A DNA stretch of 64,000 nucleotides from contig JAIUNR010000004.1 in assembly GCA_020161575.1 (NCBI GenBank), forward strand, positions 248,001 through 312,000, in the 5' to 3' direction. Under the pieces are notes generated by a model. That model searched no databases and was not told the origin of the DNA. It saw nothing but the letters and a program-made list of their open reading frames with translations. Source of the DNA: Pseudomonadota bacterium (GTDB lineage: Bacteria > Pseudomonadota > Alphaproteobacteria > Rhizobiales > Beijerinckiaceae). How positions within the stretch are numbered: position 1 is the first letter of the stretch; each line of letters begins with the position of its first letter. This document shows, in pieces, positions 25,237-35,189 of this stretch. The translations under genes were made by a program, and so were the position numbers.

Positions 25237-25779
25237 ATGTACGATCGTCTGAGAACCATTTTCGTGCATCGCACCGGTTTTACGAAAACAGGGCGAATCG
25301 CGCATGTCGCCTGCCTGCGCTTCGGGGCGATCACCCTGCCCTGCCGGATCGGCCGCACGGGCATCACGCATCTCAAGCGCGAGGGCGACGGCGCGACGCC
25401 CGCCACGATCATGCGTCCGGTTCGTGGCTTCTGGCGCGCCGACCGGCGGCTGAAACCCGCCACCGGCATTTCCATGCGCCCGATCCGCAAGGGTGACGGT
25501 TGGTGCGAGGTTCCGGGAGATCGCAATTACAATCGCCTCGTCAAGAAACCCTATGCCGCGAGCCACGAAGAGATGATGCGCGACGATCATCTCTATGACG
25601 TGGTACTCGAACTCGACTGGAACCATCGCCCTCGTCGGCAGGGGCGCGGCTCGGCGATCTTCTTTCATCTCACGCGGCCCGAGCAGGGGCCGACCGCCGG
25701 CTGTATCGCGGTCGACCGGCGTTTCGTCGATTTCCTTCTGGCACGGCTCTCGCCACGCACGCGGTTCGTGGTGCGCTGA
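25237..25779 (+). CDS. L,D-transpeptidase catalytic-domain protein (YkuD fold)
   Basis: 180 residues ending in a YkuD active site: His144 in SAIFFHL and Cys156 in PTAGCIAVD, matching HX(n)SxGC with Ala or Thr before Gly. The earlier part (GRTGITHLKREGDGATPATIM and a WRAD segment) matches the subgroup of small YkuD proteins in which the substrate loop 'KxEGDGxTP' is conserved. No clear signal peptide or membrane helix is visible, unusual for a peptidoglycan enzyme. Start ATG 25237 follows an AGGGAA site. It is divergent from the response regulator and its stop is only one base from that of the convergent YggS gene. Confidence 0.87.
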   Translation: MYDRLRTIFVHRTGFTKTGRIAHVACLRFGAITLPCRIGRTGITHLKREGDGATPATIMRPVRGFWRADRRLKPATGISMRPIRKGDGWCEVPGDRNYNRLVKKPYAASHEEMMRDDHLYDVVLELDWNHRPRRQGRGSAIFFHLTRPEQGPTAGCIAVDRRFVDFLLARLSPRTRFVVR

Positions 25780-25780
25780 T

Positions 25781-26485
25781 TTATCCGTTCGCACCATGCG
25801 CCGGCCGCGCGCCGAAAATCGCGGAGCCGACCCGGACATGCGTGGCGCCGAGCTGGATCGCGGCGTCATAATCCGCGCTCATCCCCATGGAGAGCGTCTC
25901 GATCCCGTTGCGCCGCGCGATCCGCGCGAGCAGCGCGAAATGCGCGGAGGGCGGCTCATCCGCCGGGGGGATGCACATGAGGCCGGCAATCGCCAACCCA
26001 TAGGTCTCACGGCACAGGCGGAGAAAGGCATCGGCCTCTTCGGGCAGGATACCCGCCTTCTGCGGCTCCGCGCCGGTATTCACCTGAACATAAAGCGCCG
26101 GTGTCTTTCCGCTCCTGTCGATTTCCTTGCGCAGGGCACCGGCAAGGGATTCGCGGTCGAGCGTTTCGATCACGTCGAAAAGCGCGACAGCCTCCTTCAC
26201 CTTGTTGGTCTGGAGCGGCCCGATGAGATGCAGCTCGATGCCGGCAAAACGCGCGCGAAGCGCCGGCCACTTGCCCTGCGCCTCCTGCACCCGGTTCTCA
26301 CCAAAAACGCGCTGCTCCGCCGCGAGCGCGGGTTCAATCTCGCCAGCGGTTTTGGTTTTCGACACCGCGACCAGGGTTACCGAACCTCTGCCGCGCCCGT
26401 GATCCGCCTCGGCGCGCGCGATATCGGCGCGTATCGCGGCGAGATTAGCGGCGACATGTCCCGCCTCCTGTCGTTCTTCAGCCAT
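25781..26485 (-). CDS. yggS: YggS-family pyridoxal phosphate homeostasis protein
   Basis: 234 residues with a fold-type III (alanine racemase-like) barrel. The PLP-binding Lys43 is in VTLVAVSKTK, followed by the conserved FGENRVQEAQGKW, HLIGPLQTNK, VQVNTGAEPQKAG, GLMCIPP and MGMSADYDAAIQLGATHVRVGSAIFG. It binds PLP but has no racemase activity; loss disturbs vitamin B6 and amino-acid pools. ATG 26485 with AAAGGG upstream is the start. The longer open frame runs into the leuS control region and is not coding. Confidence 0.94.
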   Translation of the reverse strand: MAEERQEAGHVAANLAAIRADIARAEADHGRGRGSVTLVAVSKTKTAGEIEPALAAEQRVFGENRVQEAQGKWPALRARFAGIELHLIGPLQTNKVKEAVALFDVIETLDRESLAGALRKEIDRSGKTPALYVQVNTGAEPQKAGILPEEADAFLRLCRETYGLAIAGLMCIPPADEPPSAHFALLARIARRNGIETLSMGMSADYDAAIQLGATHVRVGSAIFGARPAHGANG

Positions 26486-26615
26486 GGAAAGCCCTTTGCA
26501 CGCGGCGCTTTGAGCCCGCAAATCCTGTTTCTCCGTTGACCGCAAAGCGCGAATGATGTCCATACCCAATCGAATTTGCCTTGCAGGGCGGCGATTTGCG
26601 CCCGATCCTGCGCCG

Positions 26616-29249
26616 ATGACCGAGAAGAACACGCTGATGCGCTCGAGCCGATACAATTTCCGCGAAGCCGAAACCCGCTGGCAGAAAATATGGGATGAGG
26701 GAAAGGTCTTCGAAACGAAGACGGATGACCCGCGCCCGAAATATTACGTGCTCGAGATGTTTCCCTATCCGTCGGGGCGTATCCATATCGGCCATGTCCG
26801 CAACTACGCGATGGGCGACGTGATCGCGCGGTATCGCCGCGCCAAAGGCCACGCCGTTCTCCACCCGATGGGCTGGGACGCTTTCGGCATGCCGGCCGAG
26901 AATGCGGCGATGGAGAAGAAGAGCCATCCCGCGACATGGACCTATGCCAATATCGCGACCATGAAGGCCCAGCTCAAATCCATGGGCCTGTCGCTCGATT
27001 GGAGCCGTGAGATCGCGACCTGCGATCCTGACTACTACAAGCATCAGCAGCGCATGTTCCTCGACTTCCTCAAAGCGGGGCTGGTGACGCGCAAGACCTC
27101 CAAGGTCAATTGGGACCCGGTCGATCATACCGTGCTCGCCAACGAGCAGGTGATCGACGGGCGCGGCTGGCGCTCCGGCGCCCTGGTCCAGCAGCGCGAA
27201 CTCACGCAATGGTTCCTGAAAATCTCGGATTATTCCGAGGAATTGCTGGCCGCCCTCGACGATCTGCCGCGCTGGCCGGAAAAGGTGCGCCTGATGCAGG
27301 CGAACTGGATCGGGCGCTCGGAAGGCCTGATGCTGCGCTGGGCGCTGGTGGAGAACACCGCGCCGGCCGGGTTCAGCGAACTTGAAATCTACACCACGCG
27401 GCCGGACACGCTTTACGGCGCCTCCTTCATGGCCGTGGCGGCGGATCACCCGCTGGCGAAAGCCGCCGGAGAAAAAGACCCCAAGCTCGCGGCCTTCCTC
27501 GAGGAATGCCGGCGCATGGGCACATCGCAGGCAACGCTCGAAACGGCGGAGAAGAAGGGCTACGATACCGGCATCCGGGCGCGACACCCTCTCGATCCCT
27601 CCTGGGAATTGCCGGTCTATGTCGCTAATTTCATCCTGATGGAATACGGCACCGGCGCGATTTTCGGCTGCCCGGCGCATGATCAGCGCGATATCGATTT
27701 CGCGCGTGCCTGCAATCTCCCGATCAAGCCCGTGGTCCGGCCCGCGAGCCAGAGCGATGCCGAGGCGAATGCCGCCTTCAGCCCGGATACCCCACCCTTC
27801 CTTGATGACGGCATCCTGTTCAATTCCGGCTTCATGAACGGAATGGACGTCGATGCCGCCAAGGAAGCGGCGATCAAGCGTTTCGAAGGCGAATCGCTTG
27901 GCGGGCGCCCGACCGGCCAGCGCAAGGTGAATTTCCGCCTGCGCGATTGGGGAATCTCGCGCCAGCGCTACTGGGGCTGCCCGATTCCCATCATCCATTG
28001 TGACGATTGCGGCATTGTTCCGGTCCCGAATCAGGACCTTCCGGTCAAGTTGCCGGAAGATGTGACCTTCGACGTGCCGGGCAATCCGCTCGATCGCCAC
28101 CCGACATGGAAACACGTCGCCTGCCCCTGCTGTGGCAAGCCGGCACGGCGCGAGACCGACACGATGGATACCTTCGTGGACAGTTCGTGGTATTTCGCGC
28201 GCTTCACCGATCCATCAAACAGCCAGGCGCCGACCACCCTTTCGGCCGTCAACAAATGGCTGCCTGTCGATCAATATATCGGCGGCATCGAGCACGCGAT
28301 CCTGCATCTGCTCTATTCGCGCTTCTTCACCCGCGCGATGACCATGACAGGCCACGCCGATATTAAGGAGCCCTTCGCCGGCCTGTTCACGCAGGGCATG
28401 GTGGTGCACGAGACCTACAAGAACGTGGACGGCCAATGGGTCGCGCCCGCCGAAATCCGGATCGAGAGCAGCGGCGATGCCCGCAAGGCCTTCGAGATCG
28501 CCTCCGGCCGGCCGGTGACCATCGGCTCGATCGAGAAAATGTCGAAGTCGAAGAAGAATGTCGTCGACCCCGATGACATCATCGAGAGTTATGGTGCCGA
28601 CACCGCGCGCTGGTTCGTGCTCTCGGATTCCCCGCCCGAGCGCGACGTGATCTGGAGCGAAGAGGGCGTACAGGGCGCGGCCCGGTTCGTCCAGAAGGTC
28701 TGGCGGATCATCGGCGAAGCCTCCGCCCTGCCGGCGGCCGGAAGCACTGCAGGTGATGTCCATCCTGTCACGAAGGCGGCGCATCGCGCGATCCTCGGCG
28801 TGGGCGAGGATATCGAGCGTATCCGCTTCAACCGCTGTATCGCCCATATCCACGAACTCGCGAACGAGATCTCGACCGCGCTCGCGAGCCCCGATAAAGC
28901 CGCGCATGCCGGCGTGATCCGCGAAGCCTGCCGGATCATGGTCCTGCTTTTCGCGCCGATGATGCCGCATCTCGCGGAGGAATGCTGGCGCGATCTCGGC
29001 GGAGAAGGCCTCGTCGCAAACACCGATTGGCCTGAAGCGGATGCTGCGCTCGTCGCCGAATCTGAGCTGGTCCTGCCGGTTCAGATCAACGGCAAGAAGC
29101 GCGGCGAAATTTCCGTGCCGGCCGATGCCGATGCCGCGGCAACCGAAGCCCTTGTGCGCGTCAATCCGATGATCGAGGCCCTTCTTGAAGGTCGAGCGAT
29201 CCGCAAGGTCATTGTCGTACCGGGCCGGATCGTCAATATAGTGGTGTAA
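26616..29249 (+). CDS. leuS: Leucyl-tRNA synthetase
   Basis: An 877-residue class Ia synthetase that charges tRNA-Leu. The HIGH motif is at 57-60 ([13 protein letters not shown]), the CP1 editing domain follows ([21 protein letters not shown], then [16 protein letters not shown]), and KMSKS is at 641-645. A zinc-ribbon-like insertion (CDDCGIVP...[23 protein letters not shown]) is present. ATG 26616 is taken as the start; ATG 26637 (MRSSRYN) is possible because neither has a strong ribosome-binding site. It heads the leuS-lptE-holA operon, whose order is conserved in this order of bacteria. Confidence 0.96.
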   Translation: MTEKNTLMRSSRYNFREAETRWQKIWDEGKVFETKTDDPRPKYYVLEMFPYPSGRIHIGHVRNYAMGDVIARYRRAKGHAVLHPMGWDAFGMPAENAAMEKKSHPATWTYANIATMKAQLKSMGLSLDWSREIATCDPDYYKHQQRMFLDFLKAGLVTRKTSKVNWDPVDHTVLANEQVIDGRGWRSGALVQQRELTQWFLKISDYSEELLAALDDLPRWPEKVRLMQANWIGRSEGLMLRWALVENTAPAGFSELEIYTTRPDTLYGASFMAVAADHPLAKAAGEKDPKLAAFLEECRRMGTSQATLETAEKKGYDTGIRARHPLDPSWELPVYVANFILMEYGTGAIFGCPAHDQRDIDFARACNLPIKPVVRPASQSDAEANAAFSPDTPPFLDDGILFNSGFMNGMDVDAAKEAAIKRFEGESLGGRPTGQRKVNFRLRDWGISRQRYWGCPIPIIHCDDCGIVPVPNQDLPVKLPEDVTFDVPGNPLDRHPTWKHVACPCCGKPARRETDTMDTFVDSSWYFARFTDPSNSQAPTTLSAVNKWLPVDQYIGGIEHAILHLLYSRFFTRAMTMTGHADIKEPFAGLFTQGMVVHETYKNVDGQWVAPAEIRIESSGDARKAFEIASGRPVTIGSIEKMSKSKKNVVDPDDIIESYGADTARWFVLSDSPPERDVIWSEEGVQGAARFVQKVWRIIGEASALPAAGSTAGDVHPVTKAAHRAILGVGEDIERIRFNRCIAHIHELANEISTALASPDKAAHAGVIREACRIMVLLFAPMMPHLAEECWRDLGGEGLVANTDWPEADAALVAESELVLPVQINGKKRGEISVPADADAAATEALVRVNPMIEALLEGRAIRKVIVVPGRIVNIVV

Positions 29250-29288
29250 GGGCGAGCATCGCCGATGGAAAACGCGGGAAAAGATGCA

Positions 29289-29882
29289 ATGAAACAATCC
29301 GGCCTGGGCAAACTGGCATCCGTGGCCTTGCTCGCCACGCTGCTCGGCGGCTGCCTCCAGCCCCTTCATGCGCCTCAGCTTGGCAATACCGGCGTTTCCT
29401 CCAGCCGCCTGTCGGAAGTCGTCGTCGACCGGATCGACGGTTACCTCGGCTATGCGCTGAAAAGCGAGCTGGATTTCCTGCTCTCGGCCAGTGGCGCGCC
29501 AACGCGCAACGGTCGCTACCTTCTCAAGGTCAAGACCCAGCAGTCCAAGGCTTCGAGCATTCTCGACGCTCGCACCGGACTTTCGCAATCGGCGAGCGTG
29601 CAGGTCGAGGCGGTCTATGTCCTCACGGACCAGCAGCAGAGCAGCAAGATCGTCGCCTCGGGCAAGACCTTCGCGTCCGCTTCCTTTGACCGCACGCAAC
29701 TGCGTTACGGCAATCTGCGCGCCGAGCGCGACGCCGAGGAGCGGGTTGGCAAGGCGCTTGCCGAGCGGCTCCGGATCATCCTCGCCACAGCTCTTTCAGG
29801 TTATGGAAATGCCGGCGCGGCGCCCGAACTCTCTCCGCCCGATCCGGATGCGCCAGCCCGCAATCCGGGCGACGAAGGCTGA
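29289..29882 (+). CDS. lptE: LPS-assembly lipoprotein LptE
   Basis: A 197-residue outer-membrane lipoprotein that plugs LptD and delivers lipopolysaccharide to the surface. The lipobox LLGGC puts the lipid-carrying cysteine at residue 22. The mature part shows a hydrophobic first strand (LHAPQLG...), KSELDFLLSASGA, a central RYLLKVKTQ strand, and a C-terminal helix (RAERDAEERVGKALAERLRIILATAL). Identity rests on lipobox plus the leuS-lptE-holA context, since the family diverges fast. ATG 29289 and ATG 29265 are both possible; the former gives a normal-length signal peptide. Confidence 0.88.
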   Translation: MKQSGLGKLASVALLATLLGGCLQPLHAPQLGNTGVSSSRLSEVVVDRIDGYLGYALKSELDFLLSASGAPTRNGRYLLKVKTQQSKASSILDARTGLSQSASVQVEAVYVLTDQQQSSKIVASGKTFASASFDRTQLRYGNLRAERDAEERVGKALAERLRIILATALSGYGNAGAAPELSPPDPDAPARNPGDEG

Positions 29883-29894
29883 GGTCGCGCGGAA

Positions 29895-30911
29895 GTGGCC
29901 GCGCTCAAACCCAGCGAGATTACACGCTTTCTTGCTTCCGGCTGCCTCAAGACGCCGCTGATCCTGCTGCACGGGCCCGATGAGGGATTGGTGAGGCTGC
30001 GCGCGAAAGCCATCGCACGAGCGATACTGGGCGAGGGTGCAGACCCGCTCTCCCGCCTCGATTATGATGCAGAGAGCCTGAACAGCGATCACGGCCGCCT
30101 GCTCGACGAGGCCAATGCAATCGCGATGTTCGGCGGCAAACGCGTTATTCTCGTCGGTAATGCCGGAAAACTGCAGAAAGTGGCATGGCAGCCGCTCTTC
30201 CAGGTGCCGCCGCTCGATTCCACCATCATCTTTCAGGCGGATGACCTCGCCAAGACATCGCCTCTTCGCGTGGCCGCGGAGCAATCGGGCGATGCCGTTG
30301 CCATTGCCTGCTATGCGCCCTCACGCCAGGATCTCCAGGAAATTATCGACCGCCGCGCGCAGGAAAACGGCCTATCGATCACGCCGGTTGCGCGCGCTTA
30401 TCTCGCCGAACTGCTCGGCACCGATCAGGCCTTGTCCGAGCAGGAAATCGAGAAACTCATTCTCTATTGCAAGGGGCGACTCGCGATCGATGTCGCCGAT
30501 ATCGATACGATGATCACGGATTCGTCCGAGCTTTCCGGCTCGGAGCCAATCGATCGCGCTTTCGAAGGCAAGCTGGAAGATGTGGAATCCGTAGCCTTGA
30601 GATCATTTCGGGAGGGAATCAATCCCTCCGGCCTGCTCGCCATGGCGATCAATCATGCGCTGCTCCTCAGGAGGCTGGCTCACGCGCGCCAGAATTCCTC
30701 CCTCGATGCCGCGTTGCGCGCCGAGCGCGTTTTCTTCCGCCGGCAGGATCGGGTCAAGCTTCAGGCCGGGTTGTGGGACCAGCAAGGCCTTGCCCGCACC
30801 CTGGACGTGCTGGCAAGTGCGCAGGACCAGACCCGACATACGCCGGGCCTCGAAGAGATCATTGCAATCCGCGCGCTTTGGTCGATCGCGCTGGCCTCAC
30901 GCCGTCGGTGA
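29895..30911 (+). CDS. holA: DNA polymerase III subunit delta
   Basis: The 338-residue clamp-loader wrench. The N-terminal AAA+-like domain begins AALKPSEITRFLASGCLKTPLILLHGPDEGLVRLRAKAIA, the mid-section has ILVGNAGKLQKVAWQPLF and AEQSGDAVAIACYAP, and the C-terminal collar domain includes REGINPSGLLAMAINHALLLRRLAHAR. As in other delta subunits the ATP-binding motif is degenerate. It starts at GTG 29895, 12 bases after lptE. Its last 15 bases overlap the end of convergent parB. Confidence 0.92.
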   Translation: MAALKPSEITRFLASGCLKTPLILLHGPDEGLVRLRAKAIARAILGEGADPLSRLDYDAESLNSDHGRLLDEANAIAMFGGKRVILVGNAGKLQKVAWQPLFQVPPLDSTIIFQADDLAKTSPLRVAAEQSGDAVAIACYAPSRQDLQEIIDRRAQENGLSITPVARAYLAELLGTDQALSEQEIEKLILYCKGRLAIDVADIDTMITDSSELSGSEPIDRAFEGKLEDVESVALRSFREGINPSGLLAMAINHALLLRRLAHARQNSSLDAALRAERVFFRRQDRVKLQAGLWDQQGLARTLDVLASAQDQTRHTPGLEEIIAIRALWSIALASRRR

Positions 30912-31793
30912 ACCGATTGCCGCCAGCCGATGGCTCAGGGCCTCGAGCTGCTCGATGGTGCGGTAGCGGATCTTGAGAATTCCGCCCTTCTCGCCGCGGT
31001 GATCAACGGAGACCTCCAGCCCGAGGATCTCCGACAGGCGCTTTTCAAGAACCAACGTATCCGCATCCTGCGCCGGCTTGCGCTTGGGTTGGCGAGCTTC
31101 ATCGGGCGCTTCGGTCTCGCGTTGCGCGATGCGCTCGACATCCCTTACCGTAAGCCCTTGGTCAACAATGCGTTTTGCAACAAGCTCTGGGTCGGATACC
31201 GAAAGAAGCGCGCGGGCGTGTCCGGCCGAGACCGCCCCCGAATTGACATGCGCCTTCACGCTTTCGGGCAGGCGCGAAAGACGCAGCGTATTGGCCACAT
31301 GGCTGCGGCTTTTGCCCATGACCTTGGCAAGATCGTTTTGCGTGTACGAGAACTGAGCAATGAGATTTTCATAGCCACGCGCCTCATCCAACGGATTGAG
31401 ATCCGCGCGCTGAATATTCTCGATAATCGCGAATTCCAGAGCCTGCCGGTCATCGGCTTCGACAATGACCACCGGCACGTCATGCAGTCCGGCACGCTGG
31501 GCAGCGCGCCAGCGACGCTCGCCGGCGATGATCTCATAAGCATCCGGCAACCCGGTAACATTCCGAACCACAATCGGCTGGATAATGTCACGCTCCCGAA
31601 TCGATGCGGTCAGCTCTTCAAGCTCCGCCTCGGGAAAGGCCTGCCGGGGATTGAGCGGGTTTGGCCGCAGGAATTCGATGGGAACTCGGCGCTGCGCGCG
31701 GTTGCGGCTTTCGGCTTCTGTTTCGTTGCCGACATCGCCCAGCAGGGCCGCCAATCCGCGCCCGAGGCGCATGCGGGGGTTGTCTTCAGCCAT
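30897..31793 (-). CDS. parB: Chromosome-partitioning protein ParB
   Basis: A 298-residue CTPase and centromere-binding protein. The opening MRLGRGLAALLGD is typical. The CTP-binding ParB/Srx domain covers IPIEFLRPNPLNPRQAF, ELTASIRERDIIQPIVVR, and the GERRWRAAQRAGL box; the helix-turn-helix comes next (LAKVMGKSRSHVANTLRLSRLPESVK), then the dimerisation tail. It spreads from parS sites, two of which lie 1.4 and 3.4 kb away in this window. The second of two adjacent ATGs (31793) sits better behind AAGGAGGGG. It lies 10 bases after parA. Confidence 0.95.
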   Translation of the reverse strand: MAEDNPRMRLGRGLAALLGDVGNETEAESRNRAQRRVPIEFLRPNPLNPRQAFPEAELEELTASIRERDIIQPIVVRNVTGLPDAYEIIAGERRWRAAQRAGLHDVPVVIVEADDRQALEFAIIENIQRADLNPLDEARGYENLIAQFSYTQNDLAKVMGKSRSHVANTLRLSRLPESVKAHVNSGAVSAGHARALLSVSDPELVAKRIVDQGLTVRDVERIAQRETEAPDEARQPKRKPAQDADTLVLEKRLSEILGLEVSVDHRGEKGGILKIRYRTIEQLEALSHRLAAIGSPTA

Positions 31794-31803
31794 CATCCCC
31801 TCC

Positions 31804-32595
31804 TTATTCCGCAGCCAGCAGGCTACGTTCGCGCTGGATCACTTCCGAGGCCAATCGCAAATAGGCCTGGCTTCCGGTGCACTTGAGATCATAGAGCAAT
31901 GCCGGCTTGCCATAGGACGGCGCCTCGGAAAGCCGGACATTACGAGGAATTACGGTCTCGAAAACCTTCCGCCCCAGGAACTGGCGCACGTCGCGAATGA
32001 CCTGATTGGCGAGATTGTTTCGCGGGTCGAACATCGTCAGGACAACCCCATGGATCTCAAGCTGCGGATTGATGCTGGAACGCACCTGCTCGACCGTCTT
32101 AAGCAATTGGCTTAGCCCTTCCAGGGCGAAGAACTCGCATTGCAGCGGCACAAGAATACCGTCCGCCGCGGCCATCGCGTTGATCGTCAGAAGATTGAGC
32201 GAGGGCGGGCAATCAATCAGGATATAGGAAAAGGCGGCGCCGTCCTTCTGGATTGCCGATTTGAGCCGGTATGTCCGATCCTTCGCGGTAGCCAGCGTGA
32301 TCTCGGCACCGAGGAGGTCCATCGTTGCCGGAATGATCGACACCCTCGGAACATCCGTCACGACCGCGGCTTCGGCGAGGCTCGCCTCCCCCATCAGGAC
32401 GTCATACGCGCTCTGCTTGCGCGCGCGCATCTCCACGCCCAACCCGGTCGAGGCGTTTCCCTGTGGATCAAGGTCAATCAGGAGGACGGTCTCGCCAATC
32501 GCGGCCAGCGCCGTCGCCAGATTGATGGCCGTTGTCGTTTTTCCAACGCCGCCTTTCTGGTTGGCAACAGTCAGAACACGAGGCGTATTGGACAT
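31804..32595 (-). CDS. parA: Chromosome-partitioning ATPase ParA
   Basis: A 263-residue deviant-Walker ATPase that forms a nucleoid gradient and moves ParB-parS complexes. The P-loop is NQKGGVGKTTTAINLA at residues 12-27, carrying the signature KGGxGK lysine; Walker B is LLIDLDPQGNASTGLG and the second motif YILIDCPPSLNLLT. The C-terminal DNA-binding helix region is VFETVIPRNVRLSEAPSYGKP. A GGAGCC site precedes the ATG. It forms an operon with parB. Confidence 0.97.
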   Translation of the reverse strand: MSNTPRVLTVANQKGGVGKTTTAINLATALAAIGETVLLIDLDPQGNASTGLGVEMRARKQSAYDVLMGEASLAEAAVVTDVPRVSIIPATMDLLGAEITLATAKDRTYRLKSAIQKDGAAFSYILIDCPPSLNLLTINAMAAADGILVPLQCEFFALEGLSQLLKTVEQVRSSINPQLEIHGVVLTMFDPRNNLANQVIRDVRQFLGRKVFETVIPRNVRLSEAPSYGKPALLYDLKCTGSQAYLRLASEVIQRERSLLAAE

Positions 32596-32649
32596 AGCAA
32601 TGGCTCCATGGCTTAACTCCAGAGCCGTTTTTCCGATTTCACCTCTGTT

Positions 32650-33282
32650 TCAAGGCTGCGGCATCGTGATCTCGAGGATCTGCGCGCCGCGATCGGTCAG
32701 GCTCTTGTGATAGCGACAACAGAAATGCCAGCTTTGTTGGGCCTGGGTCAATTCTTCTTCGAATCCCCGCCCCTTTGGAAAGAGGGCGGTTGCCCCCCTT
32801 TTCAACAGGAGATTGGTGAAACCCATGAGATCACCGAGAGGGGCCAGCGCGCGCGCAGTGACAAAATCGGGCTGAGGAAGCGTCTCCACCACTGCTTCGA
32901 TCCGTGCGGCATGGATGGTTGCCGGCAGGTTCAGCTCTCCCGCCACGAATCGAAGAAAAGCCGCCTTCTTGCCGTTGCTCTCAACCAGATCGATATGCGC
33001 TCCCTTGATGTCAGCGAGGAAACACCCGATCACGATACCCGGTAGTCCACCACCGGAACCAATATCCAACCAACGGGCATTCGTACGGCCCAGCGCCAAA
33101 ATCTGCACGGAATCGGTGATATGACGTTGCCAGACCTCCGACACAGTCGAGGGTCCGATGAGATTGATCCGCGCCTGCCATGCAAGGAGATGAGAAACGT
33201 ATCGCTCAAGGCGCCCGAATGTTTCACGTGAAACAGGGACAATGGCGTTGAGTCGATCCAACTGACCAGATACTTCAGGCAA
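32650..33282 (-). CDS. rsmG: 16S rRNA (guanine-527-N7) methyltransferase RsmG
   Basis: A 210-residue SAM-dependent enzyme (old name GidB) that methylates G527 of 16S rRNA; its loss gives low-level streptomycin resistance. The SAM motif [14 protein letters not shown] is at about residues 72-85, followed by [12 protein letters not shown] and [10 protein letters not shown]. The start is TTG 33282 with GGAGAAGGGGG upstream, overlapping the mnmG stop by 8 bases. A perfect parS site (33220-33235) lies within the coding region and is translated as part of VSRET. Confidence 0.94.
   Translation of the reverse strand: MPEVSGQLDRLNAIVPVSRETFGRLERYVSHLLAWQARINLIGPSTVSEVWQRHITDSVQILALGRTNARWLDIGSGGGLPGIVIGCFLADIKGAHIDLVESNGKKAAFLRFVAGELNLPATIHAARIEAVVETLPQPDFVTARALAPLGDLMGFTNLLLKRGATALFPKGRGFEEELTQAQQSWHFCCRYHKSLTDRGAQILEITMPQP
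33220..33235. promoter_or_regulatory. parS centromere site 1 (inside rsmG)
   Basis: The perfect 16-bp palindrome TGTTTCACGTGAAACA, identical to the consensus bacterial parS. It is about 6.2 kb from the left edge of the oriC candidate and 1.4 kb from parB. Confidence 0.97.
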
Positions 33283-35143
33283 GCGCGGCCCCCTTCTCCA
33301 GCTTTCGCAATGTTGCGGCGAGAAGGACGAGCGCTGTCGGCGTCACGCCCTCAACCGCCGCCGCCTCCGCAAGATTGCGCGGACGCCGGGCCGATAGTTT
33401 GGCCGCGACTTCGTTGGAGAGACCAGTCAGCGCTTGAAATTCGAAATCGTCGGGAATCATGATTGCACGATCCCGCTCGATCCGTGCAATCTCCTGGCGT
33501 TGACGTTCGAGATAGACCGAATACATCGCTTCGGTCTCGAGCGATTCCTGCGCCCAAAGGGGGCAGCTGACCAGTGATTCATCCATCACGGCAAGATCGG
33601 TAAAGCGGACCATAGGCAGTGCCAGAAGCGCCATGCCGCTCCGCCTCTGCCCATCGGCATTCACGTTGATCCCCTTTTGAACCGCCTGCTGCGGCGACAA
33701 CTGAATTGCCTCCAGCTTTTGACGATAGAGGGCGAGGGTGCTCATCCGAGCGACGAAATGATCCGCACGCGCGCGCCCAACGCATCCCCACTCCATCCCA
33801 AGACCGGTAAGGCGTTGGTCAGCATTATCCGCGCGCATCGAAAGCCGATATTCCGCGCGCGAGGTAAACATGCGGTAGGGTTCCGAAACACCATGGCGCG
33901 TCATGTCATCAATCATCACGCCGATATAGGCCGTAGCTCGATCAAGCTCGATGGATTTCATATCACCAGCGAATCGAGCGGCGTTCAGGCCTGCGATCAG
34001 GCCTTGGCCTGCCGCCTCTTCATAACCTGTCGTCCCATTGATCTGGCCAGCCAGGAAGAGACCCTGACAGTTCCTCACCTGCAGCGTTGGTTCAAGCTGG
34101 AGCGGGTCGATAAAATCGTACTCGATCGCATACCCGTATTGGAGAATGCGGGCACCCTCCAGACCAGGAATTGAATGGATCATCCGTTCCTGACTTTCCG
34201 CAGGAAGGGAGGTGGAGAGGCCATTTGGATAGACGGTCGGATCATCGAGCCCTTCCGGCTCCAGAAAGATCTGGTGCCCGTCCCTATCTCCGAAACGATT
34301 GATCTTGTCCTCGATCGAGGGACAGTAGCGCGGGCCGATACCTTCAATCGCCCCGCTGAACATCGACGAGAGATGAATATCCCCCCGGACAATCTCATGC
34401 GTAGCCGCTACGGTGCGCGTGATGCCGCAGGCGATCTGCGGTGTTTCGATTCGAGTTGTGAGGTAGGAAAATGGTTCCGGGGGCGAATCGCCATGTTGCG
34501 TGTCACAGCGGGCCCAATCGATCGTACGACCATCCAACCGCGGCGGCGTCCCCGTTTTCAGGCGGCCAAGCCGCAAGCCCAGAGCATCGAGACGCGCACT
34601 CAGCCGATTGGCTGCCCGCTCGCCGGCTCTGCCTCCTTCCAAGCGCTCGCCACCACGATGCATGATCCCGCGTAGAAATGTGCCTGTTGTAAGCACAACG
34701 CTTGCGGCAGAAAGGATACGTCCGCCCTCCAAGGCAACGCCCTCAACCCTCCCGTTGGAGAACAGCAGGTCCGACACCTCGCCTTCAATGATGCGAATGC
34801 GTTCCTGCTCGCACAGCAAATCCTGTACCGCGGTTCGATAAAGTGCGCGATCAGCCTGCGCGCGGGGGCCACGAACAGCCGGCCCCTTGGATCGGTTGAG
34901 CATCTTGAACTGAATTCCCGCCCGATCAATGGCACGCGCCATAATGCCATCGAGGGCGTCAATCTCTCGGACAATATGCCCTTTGCCCAACCCACCAATG
35001 GCGGGGTTGCAAGACATCACACCGATCGTGCTCGCTGAGAGCGTTACAAGCGCAGTACGTGCGCCAAACCGCGCGGCAGCGGATGCGGCCTCGACACCCG
35101 CATGCCCGCCCCCAACAACGATGACATCAAATCGATCGCTCAT
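33275..35143 (-). CDS. mnmG: tRNA U34 carboxymethylaminomethyl-modifying enzyme MnmG
   Basis: 622 residues; with MnmE this FAD- and NADH-dependent enzyme builds the cmnm5 group on wobble U34. The FAD motif is [12 protein letters not shown] at about residues 9-20, followed by ATR-type signatures ([24 protein letters not shown], and [12 protein letters not shown]), [15 protein letters not shown] and [22 protein letters not shown]-terminal helical domain binds MnmE and tRNA. ATG 35143 with GGAAGAG is the start. The frame is open upstream through the second parS site, but that stretch is not part of the family. Confidence 0.97.
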   Translation of the reverse strand: MSDRFDVIVVGGGHAGVEAASAAARFGARTALVTLSASTIGVMSCNPAIGGLGKGHIVREIDALDGIMARAIDRAGIQFKMLNRSKGPAVRGPRAQADRALYRTAVQDLLCEQERIRIIEGEVSDLLFSNGRVEGVALEGGRILSAASVVLTTGTFLRGIMHRGGERLEGGRAGERAANRLSARLDALGLRLGRLKTGTPPRLDGRTIDWARCDTQHGDSPPEPFSYLTTRIETPQIACGITRTVAATHEIVRGDIHLSSMFSGAIEGIGPRYCPSIEDKINRFGDRDGHQIFLEPEGLDDPTVYPNGLSTSLPAESQERMIHSIPGLEGARILQYGYAIEYDFIDPLQLEPTLQVRNCQGLFLAGQINGTTGYEEAAGQGLIAGLNAARFAGDMKSIELDRATAYIGVMIDDMTRHGVSEPYRMFTSRAEYRLSMRADNADQRLTGLGMEWGCVGRARADHFVARMSTLALYRQKLEAIQLSPQQAVQKGINVNADGQRRSGMALLALPMVRFTDLAVMDESLVSCPLWAQESLETEAMYSVYLERQRQEIARIERDRAIMIPDDFEFQALTGLSNEVAAKLSARRPRNLAEAAAVEGVTPTALVLLAATLRKLEKGAALA

Positions 35144-35155
35144 TCGCTCTTCCGG

Positions 35156-35171
35156 TGTTTCACGTGAAACA
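35156..35171. promoter_or_regulatory. parS centromere site 2 (between mnmE and mnmG)
   Basis: A second perfect copy of TGTTTCACGTGAAACA, lying in the 46-base gap between mnmE and mnmG and 1,936 bases from site 1. It is about 4.3 kb from the left edge of the oriC candidate. Confidence 0.97.
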
Positions 35172-35189
35172 TTCCTGCCTGATGCATTC

